Assembly (NCBI RefSeq): GCF_004210375.1
Contig: NW_027467782.1
Coordinates: forward strand, 24,593,276 to 24,657,275
Direction of reading: 5' to 3'
DNA from: Tachypleus tridentatus
Lineage: Eukaryota > Arthropoda > Merostomata > Xiphosura > Limulidae
Length of the DNA stretch: 64,000 nucleotides
In this document: piece after piece, positions 43,201 to 55,200 of the stretch
Layout: the number at the start of each line of letters is the position of its first letter
Position numbering within the stretch: position 1 is the first letter of the stretch
Notes under the pieces: model-generated
Told to the model about the DNA's origin: nothing
The model's database searches: none
What the model saw: only the letters and a program-made list of their open reading frames with translations
Position numbers and translations under genes: made by a program

Positions 43201-46200
43201 GTGTTCACTGCTGAACTGTATGTCATTTCTCTTGTCCTGTATCACACAGAAGCTAAGCAGTACTCAAATTGTACTATTTATACTGACTCGCTTAGTTCTC
43301 TACTGGTCCTTGAATTGTTTCATCTTAGTTCTTACTGATATTCAAAATCGACTGGCCCATTTCTCTTTAACATCTACTTCTGTCCAGTGTTTCTAGATAC
43401 TGGGCCACATTGGTATTTGCAGGAACGAGCTTGGTGACACTGCAGATAAATCTGTCTGCTCTGGCTCTATCACTGCTGTTTCTGTTCCATACGTGGACTA
43501 TGGTCCTGTATTCAAGGCTCAGCTTCATGCCAGTTAGCAGTCGACTTGGAGTGAGCAACGTGAAAACAAGCTTTTCTAAATAAAACGTGCTATTGGACTT
43601 TGGCTATCTTGCTTTCTTAAGGACCAAAAATGGAAAGAGGAAAATGTCCTAACTAGACTACACATTGGTCACAGTTTTTTAATTCATCGTTTTCTTTTAT
43701 CTGGGACTGATGAACCAATGTATTGTCTGTTACATTAAGCCACATTTTACTGTTTCGGTGTCATTACGACTTAATTATGGCACCATTTTAAACATGTTTT
43801 GTCCCAAGGTTTATTTGTTAGACATTGTTATTGGCAATGGTGACATTGTCCACCTTTGAAATGTTTTTAGTTGTTTAAAGTCTATTAATCTTTTAATGCT
43901 ATTTAAGTTTGTTTTTTTTTTTTTACTTTATATATTTGACATTTTTTGATGTGATTCACTTTTAAGAATCAAAGTACATCTAGTTCGATCTAAAATTAGA
44001 AAATGGCCATAACATCCAATAACTTGAAACCAGGAATGGAAAGACCAACTTCAGGTGACTGATGCTACTTTTTAACTACCTGTTGGTCATTCTGGCAAGT
44101 TATGATAATTATAATTATGCTGTAAAAGTCCTTCACAACTTGTATTACTGTAGTTTTTTTCTTACTGCTGTAGACTAGATGTAAAAGTTGGATTTAATGC
44201 TATTTGTGTTTTAATTCAAAATGTAACTTTGTTTTGTTTTATTTTAATTTCCTTTAATGAATTTTAATAATTTTACTTTACTTTTAACTTTTAACCAGAT
44301 GTTTGGTGCACATAGCCTGGTTGCTAGAACACCAAATCAACCAGCCATCCATGTAATTGTTTCCATGTCTAGTTGCATGGAAATGTTACATTATATTTGG
44401 GGTATCATCATATCATCAGATATTATTCTTTTATCTTAGTAACAGTGAATTAGAAGTATGTTTTTTATTATGCTGCTTTCAGCTGTGTTTTCTTTTCATG
44501 CTAAAAAATGTTTAAATGGTTTAGAAAGATATTTAACATGATTCTCTATCTCAGTTGTGTTTTTCTTTTGTTTACTTTTTTTTTTTATATATATATATAC
44601 TAGTTTTTCTGTATTCGTCAGACACTGAAATGTAGTTTGTTAAGATTTTAGGGAGTATGTGTTTGTTTTTCTTCCAGACTACACATGTTGACAGATATGG
44701 AGAAAGCAGTCTAAGTTTTACAGGTCTCTGCCCTTCATTTCAAGGAAGCTACTCCTCAGTCAGTAGATTGAACTCCACTCTTAGAAGAGTGGAGAGGAAG
44801 AAGAAAATTGGTTCAAGTATGTGTTTCAGGTTTTACTTTTATTGCAAATAGAATATATAAAACTGCAGTCTCAAAAGCTAGGAATGATTTTTTTATCTAA
44901 TGATATTGATAATTTAACTTATAGTTTGTATACATTACTGATTATTTCTTTAAAGCTTTAAAGATACCAAATGAGATGTGAAGAGAAAAATAGAAAGCAC
45001 TTATCATTCTTGTTTTAAAAAAAAGTGTCTCATTATATATCGGGAGCAACTACTCTAATGATAAGAACTTCAACATTTATATCTTTGATATTGTACATTT
45101 TTTAGGTACGAGAACACATTTCTGAGTTTAAAAACATAAATTGTTTAAAGCAGATTATACAATATAAATAATAAAGAATCATTTAATGATCATATACACA
45201 AACGTTTTAAAATAATTAGTATACTAATAATCAAAGTCTACATTAAAACAAAGATTAAAATTTTATTAATCTAACCTTGAACAGGCACTTATAGTTCTGT
45301 TTGTCTCTCTAGAAATAATTAAAAGTAATATAGAAATGAAATTTACTGAAATACCATGACCCAAACTTAAAGATATACCATTTTAATTATAACAACTGTT
45401 TCATTGGTTTTCATATAATATTTGTCTATTTTTACTTAATTCTTTATTTTAAAGGCTAAAATTTAGATGAATTATATTTTATGATTATAAATGTTTGTTA
45501 ATTGTATTTAACTTCCCTTTAAACAGTACCTAGTAGAGGAGATCTTGAATTAGAAATAATATTTTGTATTCATGAGTGTTTTTTTTTTTTACTTCTTTGT
45601 TTTACAGTCCTCACTTCATTATCAGGAACCTCTTCTTAATCTGTACCGGGTTCTCCTTACAATAGCCAAGAACCACATTCCTGAGCAGACCAAAAAGATT
45701 GATTACGAAATCGTAACTTGCTGGTTACAAAGTGCAAAACTTGCCAGAAAGTAGGTTTTATTACACTGCAAATAAATTCTTGTAATCACCTCATCTGTAC
45801 TGTTCCTTTAACTTTTCAGTCAATTATTAATCTGATCTATTCTTTCATTAATATCATATAGTAACATACATTTCTCTGAAATGTGTATGGAGTATTTCAG
45901 AGGCATCAGACCTGGAGGTGTTGTAACATCCCCACTTTTACATATTTTACATGCATAGCAACTGTAAATTATTATATCAATTTTCTGGTGAGGACATGCC
46001 CTAAATCTTTACAGACTTAGCTGACTTTGACAGCAGGGGGAAACACTTTTAGCAGCTTCTTATACTTTAAATTCCTCATTGTACATTTTGCGTGTCTAGT
46101 CAAGCACTCCACCTATTTCTCTCCTTCCTGCACCACTAATACTGAAGATATCACATTGAAAAGTTCCTAAACCTGTCAGTGCATGCATGTAGAAGTTATT

Positions 46201-49200
46201 ACTCATTTCTAATTCTTTGTAAGACATTATTGAGCTTTTATGTACATTCTCACAGAGAGAATATTATATAATGTGTTTATGGGGTATCATTTTCTTCTAA
46301 CACTTTGTTCACATTAACAGAATCATTAATGTTTATTAAAATATTTTAATTTATAATCACAGTAAAGTTATATATTAGTCTCACAATTTATACAAGTAGC
46401 ACACCTTGGTTGTAAGCTTCTGATGAAAATTTAAACTAAATGCAGTTTTAAAAAAAACAAATTCGTAATCCAGTTTACTGAGTTAAGTTGGGGGAGTATT
46501 TCTCATCAAAATCTGACTTTTTGATTCTGTTGTTAGTGTCACATAGTAAAATGTTAAAGAAATAATTTATGATCCATGATGGTGAGAAAACCTGCTACAT
46601 AGAGTTTTTCTCTGCCCATACCAGCCGTTTTTACATATATATTTTAATTATGCATTGTCACTTTAGCCTAAAATTATGTCAAGTTAAAAGACATGTATTA
46701 TTTGTAACCCAGTTATAAGTTTGAAAGAAAACTTCATATTTAAAATGATTCTATCTTCATAGATAAGGTCCATAAGTTTTATACAGGAATGATCAAACAA
46801 AAGAGGACATTACAAACCAAATCATACTGTTTCAAAAATAATTTTGTTTACCATCTGGCATTGCTTTTATTTCTCTTTTGTCAACAGTATGATAATGGAG
46901 ATTTAAATGTGTGCCATTACTCAGAATATTGTAAGAACCATTGAACTTTGTCTAGAATAGATTATTTATGAAGTAGCTTAATTTTTAGGGATTAGCTTGA
47001 TACCAGAGTAGCAAAATGTCCAAAATCGTGAGGGTACAGACCTCAAACTTTACAGAAATATGGAGGCCTACTGATGGATGTAATGAAACTAAAGCTTGTT
47101 TCAGTTGATCTGATAGATATTTGATTATGTTCTTCTATCTCACATTTTCTGTACATAAGTGAATAAATACAACATACATGTTTCAGGGGACTGTAAGTCT
47201 GGCATAAGAGGTGATGAGGATAACATTTTGTGTGTGTGGATTGATATGGTTCTTGTGCAGAACTGGGTTTGAATATGAAAATGATATTGTATTGATAATT
47301 TGACAATTACCCCACTAGCAGTTTTCTGAACTTTAAGGTGGAATTATTCTGTGGCATGGTGGGCTTTTATAATAGATTACTTTTACCAGTTACTGTGTAT
47401 CTCTTATATTTCTGAATTCTAGTGTTTTTAGTCTTGATGTTTCTACAGCATATTGGAATCCACAGAAGATGCTGTATATGATCTCTCTCTGTTAGGTGAT
47501 TTGATGCAAATTAATTACAGTTGTTTTTGGCTTCTAAATGCTTTTCTGACTTAATATTGTGTACATATCCTGTATATGTGTTTTTAGAGAAATCTCTGAC
47601 ATATAGTTTTCTTCTTAGAGTAATGCTAAAATAATAGGACTTGAACCCCATATAACAAAAGGTAATACAAATAAATGTATACATCTGGTTACTACTGATA
47701 TCATACATAATCTACCTAGGATATCAATCAATCTAAACTTGTATACCCCTATTAAAAATATTCAAACACAGAGAATGAGTCAATGATTTTGTTGGAGTGC
47801 TGCAGCTCATGTTGCCACATAGTTGTGTTCTGTCTAACGATTGTACATCTTGACAATATTCTGACAGCACAGTCTCCATTACAGAAGGCTCTTTCATGCA
47901 ACTGTCATGTAGAAATTACATCTGAAACTTGATAATTAGGCTTTTCAGCTCGTAATCTACAGATTACAGGATTGAACCTCATTACTGAACATGTTTGCCC
48001 TCTCAGCTGTGGGAACATTATATATTGTGACAGTCTGTCCCACTATTCAGTCTGACAAAGGTTAGTGGTGGATGGTATTGGCTAATTGCTTTCTATATAA
48101 TTCATCACTCAAAATTAGAGAAGGCTAGTGCAGATGGCTCTTGTGTAGCTTTGCATAAACATTCAACAACGAGTCTCAGGACACCATGCTTTCTATAATT
48201 GATTTAATTTATGGGGACATTAGTTTCTCAGTGCTTGTTTTGGAAGTTTGTTAGCACAGGAATCTGTAAGTGCTGTATCTAGGTTTGTTTTTTTTATGAT
48301 AATAAATGCTCTTTGTTTTAACTCGTGTATTTTTATAGCCACTTCAAGTTCTTGACATGCTTGAAGCTTTCATGTGTTCATCAACTAATCTTGTGCATAT
48401 TAATAGCTTGTATTCAAGTTCACTGCTAAAGTCCAGAACTGGTACTAGATTTGAATCATTAGCATAAATATTATATTTGATAGTAATTCATCTGATAACT
48501 GTAGAATTAGTACCATACACTAAGTGAAGAATTTATTTAAGAATGAGTTGTAATTAAATTATATCATTAGATTTAACTGTTATTAAAAACTAAGAAGTAT
48601 CTGTGTAATAATTAATTGCATAATTATATTAATTATGTAATAATTAATTGCACTATTATATTGCATACATTATGATTAGAACCCATTAACTGTACAATGA
48701 ATCATGTCCATTAATTTTCAGAATAGTATTTTCAACCTGTGTTTTTTAGAAGTGGTCATCAACAGAGGGCTTATAGTTGTCTGCTAGAAGCTTCAGTATT
48801 AAACATACCTGAGACATTTGTGGAAAAGTCTAAGTGGCACTGGAATAAAGTAAATATAAATCTCAGTGGTAATATTTTTTGTAATTATTAAAGCAGATAC
48901 TGTTCTTAGTTTGTAAAACTTTTGATGAAATTATTTAAAGTACCTCTTTTTAATATTTTTGAAATGCCAAAATTGTGAAATTGGAAGCTCCAGGATTTTG
49001 CTGTGATTTAAAATTTTTGAACTATTATGTTATAATGTAGTAAATTTGAAAATTATTAATTTATAAATGTCACTTTTTTTAAACTTTGAAACTGTTAAAT
49101 TATGAACATTGTATGTTCTAAATGTATACATTTGGAAGTACAAGATTCTGGAACTTAAAAGCATTAAGAATTTAACCTTGAAGTGAAAAATTTTTATATT

Positions 49201-52200
49201 TGAGGCAGTAAAAATGTTTTCTCATCAAACACCATAACATTTGGTATTTCTAAACTGTAATATTTACTTTGAATCTGAGTTTTTGTGAAGATTATAATGA
49301 TGAATTTGTAATTAACAAAAATGTTACAGCAGTCTATTTATTTTGGCACTTTACTGGCAAATTTTAGTGTTTAGTTATAACAGTTTTCTGTCAACTTGCA
49401 TTTTTTGAACTAATAGTAAATAAATAAATTTTATTTATGCATATGATTGTTATCTCAAATTAGAACCACATCAGTGCAGTATTAGTATCTTATACCTCTT
49501 AAAAAAGAAACAATTAGTTCAAATGTGAGTTGCATTACATCAAAAATAAAATTTCCAAAATATATTTATATCTTCTTACCTTACAGTTATTATTCAGCTG
49601 CTATGGTTTCTTTTCCTTTGTCCATCTAAGTATAGGTCTGATTTTTTTCTCCCTTGCTCCAGTGTTTTATTTCACCTTTAAATCTATCTCATTACACTTT
49701 TCACCTACATCAATGTGATCTCTGTTTTAAAACTGTATATAAGCATTTTGTAACAGGTGCATGTAGTACAGTTGTTGAAGATATTTTATGCATTTTTTCA
49801 GGTTATATATTTGACTTTCGTGAAGTAAAAAAAAAAATTGTTTGGTATGTACGTTTACAGCTTGAATTCATGAATTAATGTATCCAGCATGGAAACAAAT
49901 TAGGCCTCTCCTATCTCACCTCTGATATATAACATTGCTCCCAAATTGGGAAAGGAGTCGCTCTTAGTTGAGGCTGTCCATGACCTTATCTGTAGTAAGG
50001 TGGAAACATAGGTTTGATGTGGTGGTCTCCAGGGGACTGTGATGCTGAACTTTTAGGTGATCCTGGACATTCTGGAGAGAATTTAGATTTGCTTTTTCTT
50101 GTGCCTTCCTTTCATCTGTTTGCTTCTAATGAGGCTAATTTTGATCACCTTTTACCAACTTCTTTTCTTTACTTAGTTCATTCAGTGTGTCATGTTTTTT
50201 GTCATTACTTGGTGGGTTTTCCTTGGGGGTGGAAAGGTCTGAAGGTGAGTACTTAGTCCTCCCTCCATTCCCTAATACTGAGGCTCATATAGAGATGTTT
50301 ACTGCTCAGTTTGGTGAGTACTTAGTCCTCCCTCCATTCCCTGATACTGAGGCTCATATAAGAGATGTTTATTGCTCAGTTTTGTAAAGGGACAGCTATG
50401 TCTTGTCTGCCATGTTTGTCAGAACAGCATGTTTAACTCATTATCATGAGGTAGATACACGTTTAGACTCTCAGAGAATAGATCAGCTCCTGAAAATGTT
50501 AAGTTCCATAAAGAAGTTTATGCTTAATCTGAATATATCACAGTTTTGTAGGATTTGTTTGACCTTAACTAACACTGTAATATTTACTGTATGGACACTT
50601 TTTTTTCTCCTCATTTCAGTTGTCGACTTCAACACTTTCCTGAATTTCGTGGCTGGTATTTCATTGAAACATATTAGAGGGCATTTGTCTACTTACTGAC
50701 AACCTCCATGTGTTATATGAGTCCTTTTCTCAAACTCTTGATTTTTGCAGGCATTCCAGACCCTTCATATTCAAGGGCTTATGTCACCCATCTGCATTCG
50801 TCTTAGTTGTTGGTTGCTTGACTTTCCTCAGCTCTTACAGGAGGTCTAGTTCCAATGTTGTCCTGACCCTAACAACAACCCCTTGTTTCATCATTACTTA
50901 CAATATTTTATGCCCTTATCTACAGGGTTCCATGTTCAATTGATTGGAGTATTGCCAGCAGTGTAAATGACTACTGTATTCCTTTGTGTCCTGTGGGGAC
51001 TCATCTACATTAATTTTTGTACATGTAGAAAACCTTTACCACAGATCCATGGGTACTACAGGCCCTTGCATCAGAATTGATCATTCATTTCTCATATCCA
51101 CTACCATTTTTCATCATCTTATAGTATTTCACTTCCTGCAAGTCCTCAAATGTTTTAACTTCATTCCATCCATGGTTATCAGAGATGTGTTGGTCATTGG
51201 AGTGATTGAGAGAGTTGTTTCAGTTCTTACTAAGGTTTATTTCTGTATATTTGTTGTGCCCATATTGTCATCAGTCTTTTCATTTAAATCAATTCCTAAA
51301 TCTTCCACAGTTCACGGTGGAGTCATTCCTCATTCTATATTGGTGTTTTTTTGTTGGGAATGTTGTTGACCATGTTTAATGTTGCTAATGCCTATCTACA
51401 CATTTCCATGGTGAAGTCATCCTGCTACTATCTATGTTTTGTGCACAAGGGTTTGGTGCTGCAGGTCATCTCTCTGCCCTTTAAACTCACACTGGTTCCA
51501 TATGTTTACAGTTTATAGTTCATGTTATTTTCTTTACCCTATCTCAAAATGGAATCAGTCAATATTAGCTATCTCGTAAGCACCAGAAAAAAACAACCAA
51601 AAAAGCACCCATCTTTTCTTTCCAGAATGACTTCAAATTGTAACATAAACCTACATTCTTTTATCCCAAGAAGTTTTAAGCTCATAGCAGAATAAATCTA
51701 CTTATAACTAAACCATTATCCCACCATTATAAGATGTTAATCACCTGGGAAACATGCAGCTCACGTTACATTAATAAATTAAATTTACTCGTGAGTTGCT
51801 TGCTCATGAAAAAATATTATTATTACTTATTTTGCCTAAACTAAACTAAAAGGATACTTATTTTTACACTTTAGTTACTTTTATAAATATACATAAAAAT
51901 AAAATGATTAACAATTTTCATTTTTTTCTTGCTATTGACTATTAAAGTTTACAAATCTTTTTAATTAACCCCATACCCTGGGCCTGTGCACACACCATTA
52001 CATGGACATCTTGCTACTAGTAGCAGCATCACAGCACAGTCAGATACTATTTCTCTAAAGCAAAAAAGATAGAATTTATTATCAGAGCTAAAACTTCTCA
52101 TTTTCTTTGGAACACTCAACTACCAGCCTTTTGGTCTCTAGTAACCCACCCTTAGGCATTGACAATAGTTCTATTCAGTCATAACTGGACTGGATTGTGC

Positions 52201-55200
52201 TTATACACCTACCCACTGATTGATCTGTTACCCAGCTTCCTAGCAATGATTTCTTCAATCTCTTGTCGTATTCTGTTGATTGCACGAGATTGGCCTAATC
52301 AACCCTTATCTCATATACCATGTACCACTTTTCCCTTAGGGTTTATTTTATGTTGCTTCTGGCCTGTGGACATCACCAGTCAGAGTTATTTGCATTACAC
52401 TTACAGAGGACACTTTTTCATTCTACCCATGTTTTCTGTACCCAGATAGGTCCTTCTTACCTTACCACTGGCAGCCAGGGAAAGGGATAAATACTTTTCA
52501 CTGATTCATCTGACCTCTTTATTTTCACACATATAAATGATGGGTCCCCATTGTTTCTTATGTCTAATGAAGGCCTTGAGGTGTTAGGTTGCCTAAACTA
52601 AAGGTTTTAGTGGTGCTGGACAATGGCTTTTTATTTATTGTGTCTCTTTAGTTTCCCAGGGCTTACCTCTGGTTACCTCAATGGGATGAGTGGTAGAATT
52701 GATCCATATTGATTTTTATGGGCTCTCTCTGAAGGCAAGGAAAATTCTACAAGTCTCAACTTATCAGATTCATCACATTTCTATGTTCATCGTGGCCCAG
52801 TTGAATTGCTCACTGGAGGACATTCTGAGCTTGTGTGTGAACCTTCCCCAATACTTTTATCTCACATTATTTACATAATCTGGCATTATCTTTCTTTGAG
52901 GGTTTTTTACTACCCCTACATCTATGTTAACCTCATCTGCTAGGTTATACTGAAAGGTGAGTATTTGCATCACTAATCTTCTCTCTTTTTTTTTAATTTC
53001 AAAATTCTACTTTTTGGTGAGTGTTGCCCAATCAAGTGTGCTTTTATCAAACCAAATTCACTCTAGCAACTACTGACACAGTATACTTTATCTAGGTTGT
53101 TACAGGTTCTGTGGAAATGTGGTGTCACATACAACCACACAGAGACAGACTGAGTGGTATTACTCTACTATGCTGGATTACCACTCAGAAAATATAATGA
53201 ATAAAGCATAAGGGGTTCTTCCCCATCTCTGCATCAGTGGATTGAATAAATCAGGGTCAGTTTGCTTTTAGAAATTTAGGAAATTTGGTTCACTTACTTT
53301 GCTGATTCTAGAGCATTGTTTTTTAGGACTTCTCTAATGTGCACTACCCCTGCCCCCAGTTAGAAACCTTTCTACTCAGGATTTTGAGTGTTGTTTTTTT
53401 TTTCCAGATTTTGGTAGGAGCAGCACCAGCTTAAACAGGAGCTTACTCGTAAGAGTAGTTCAGTTTCGACACTCAGCTATCCAGTTGGGTTTGGTGTGGT
53501 CTTTCTTCTTGATTAATGTTGGTTCAGTACATTGTTCATTGTCACTTCATAATTGTGGATGCAGAGTAGTCCCATTCTGTGTTTTTGGTTCATCACAGTT
53601 TGTTCCATATCTTTCCAGTAATTCCAGGGACAAATGGAATTTATGCTGCCCACTTGGCTAGGGAGAGAGGATGAGTGTCTGTAATTTCAGGTTGGATAAG
53701 TTCTGTTTCCTCAGGTTAAATATTGCATGCAGTGTCATGTTATTCCAAATCTGTGGTTTTGCTTTTGGACTTCTTCAGTTTGAGGAAAGGGCTTGTCCAC
53801 ATTGGTGTTATTTATTTACTTCTTATGATTCCAGATGCATCACTCTGTAGCTATGGGTTTGGATCCATCCTGTCTCACACACACATATATATATTATGAT
53901 CCAAATGCCCTATCCACCAACATGGGATTTAGGAACCATGATCCTGTGATTCCAACCCTGAACAGTGATACCTTGGATATGTGGTTGGGGCTTGGCCAGT
54001 GATTATAACATATCATTTCAAGTTCCACATCCACTGCACAGTTTAGTTTCTGAGTGTGTAACATGCCTGTTGTGGCTGTGGTGCAGTTCCTCACTATGTT
54101 GTTAGTATTATATATTTCTTTTAGTATGTCCACAGTCTATGCAGACATTCATGTCTGAGGGAGGGACTGTGGATTGGGTCTGTCTCGAAAAATGTCAGTA
54201 TTGTGCGGAGGTGTTTATGAACACTATCAATATAAGATAGAGGGCACATTGATGTAGGTATTAACTTCAACTTACTTTTTACTTGTGAACAAATTCAACA
54301 CTGTAGGTTTTAGATTACATGAAAGTTAACAATTTCCAAATGAGTGTTGCTCTCTTGAATTGTAAGATTTATAGTTTAAAGTGAGTTTGATTTGTTTTGA
54401 GTATTTAATGTTATGTGGTTTGGGTTAAAATAATGAACAGTAAGTTTTCTGTGAAAAATCTTACATTTTAAAATATTATCATATATTTCTGATGTACTAG
54501 CTTTCTATATATTTTTTCCCCTACTGATTGAAAAGTTATATCTGACTTTTAAACTATAACACCTCAAATTGAATGATCATGTGTCACTTTTCTTAACCTA
54601 ATATTAAATTGTACTTGTGATAATATAGTCTTAGATCACTGTATTAAATGATCCTGTTTCCATTCAACTGTGCCTAATGTTGAACTGTACTTGTGATAGT
54701 GTAAACTAAGATCTCTGTATAGAATAATCCTGTTATTCAACTAGTTCTTTTCTTGAACTGTACTTGGGATAATCTAGTCTTTGATCTATCTGTATAATAT
54801 TTTGTTATTACTCATCTAGGCCTAATACTGTATTTTATTCGTGATAATGTAGATTTGTAACCACTGTACTGAATGACCCTGTTACATCTTACTGTGGTCT
54901 AGTATTAAAGAAAAATGGAGAATAAAAATTTATACCACAAAAAATGATAAATAGCCTGAACACCCTTCCTCTGGTGATATTAAAATTTAATGAAACAGAA
55001 GGGTTGATAACACAGTGTTATCAAGTAAAGAATCTTCAAAATGGATGTTGTACAAGATATTTGTAGAAACATACATGTGAATCAGTAGTAAATCAATATT
55101 ATTTTAAAATTATGTCAAAATTGATATGTATATAAAAATTGAGGTTTTAAATGTTTTTAAGTTTTCAGTAGATATTGATATCAGTTATATGATATGCAAA

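Larger units (their letters stand above)
38780..44346 (+). mobile_element. Near full-length dead LINE (Jockey/I-like non-LTR retrotransposon)
   Basis: A 5' leader (38780-39220) is followed by an ORF1-like gag region (about 39224-40500) and an ORF2 region (about 40500-43560) with apurinic endonuclease, reverse transcriptase and an RNase H-like domain. A 3' UTR ends at AACACCAAATCAACCAGCC near 44346. Base composition is less AT-rich than its surroundings. Stops and frameshifts throughout make it inactive. It lies in ATR intron 10, sense to the gene, and abuts the minisatellite. Confidence 0.85.
49900..54260 (+). mobile_element. DIRS-like (tyrosine-recombinase) retroelement remnant
   Basis: A less AT-rich block in ATR intron 13 with broken frames. 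The clearest signal is at 52160-52420: NWTGLCLYTYPLIDLLPSFL followed by ILLIARDWPNQPL, which fits the end of the RT/RNase H polyprotein of DIRS elements (W-GL-AYA-PP... LLIAP-WP-QPW). Weaker RT-like pieces lie at 50950-51480. A tyrosine recombinase could not be confirmed. It is interrupted by a 440-bp repeat at 51510. Boundaries are approximate. Confidence 0.5.

Noticed and set aside
44657..44851. Alternative open frame across ATR exon 11 that avoids the two stops
   Set aside because: The frame is open, but its translation does not match ATR and it does not fit the phases of exons 10 and 12.
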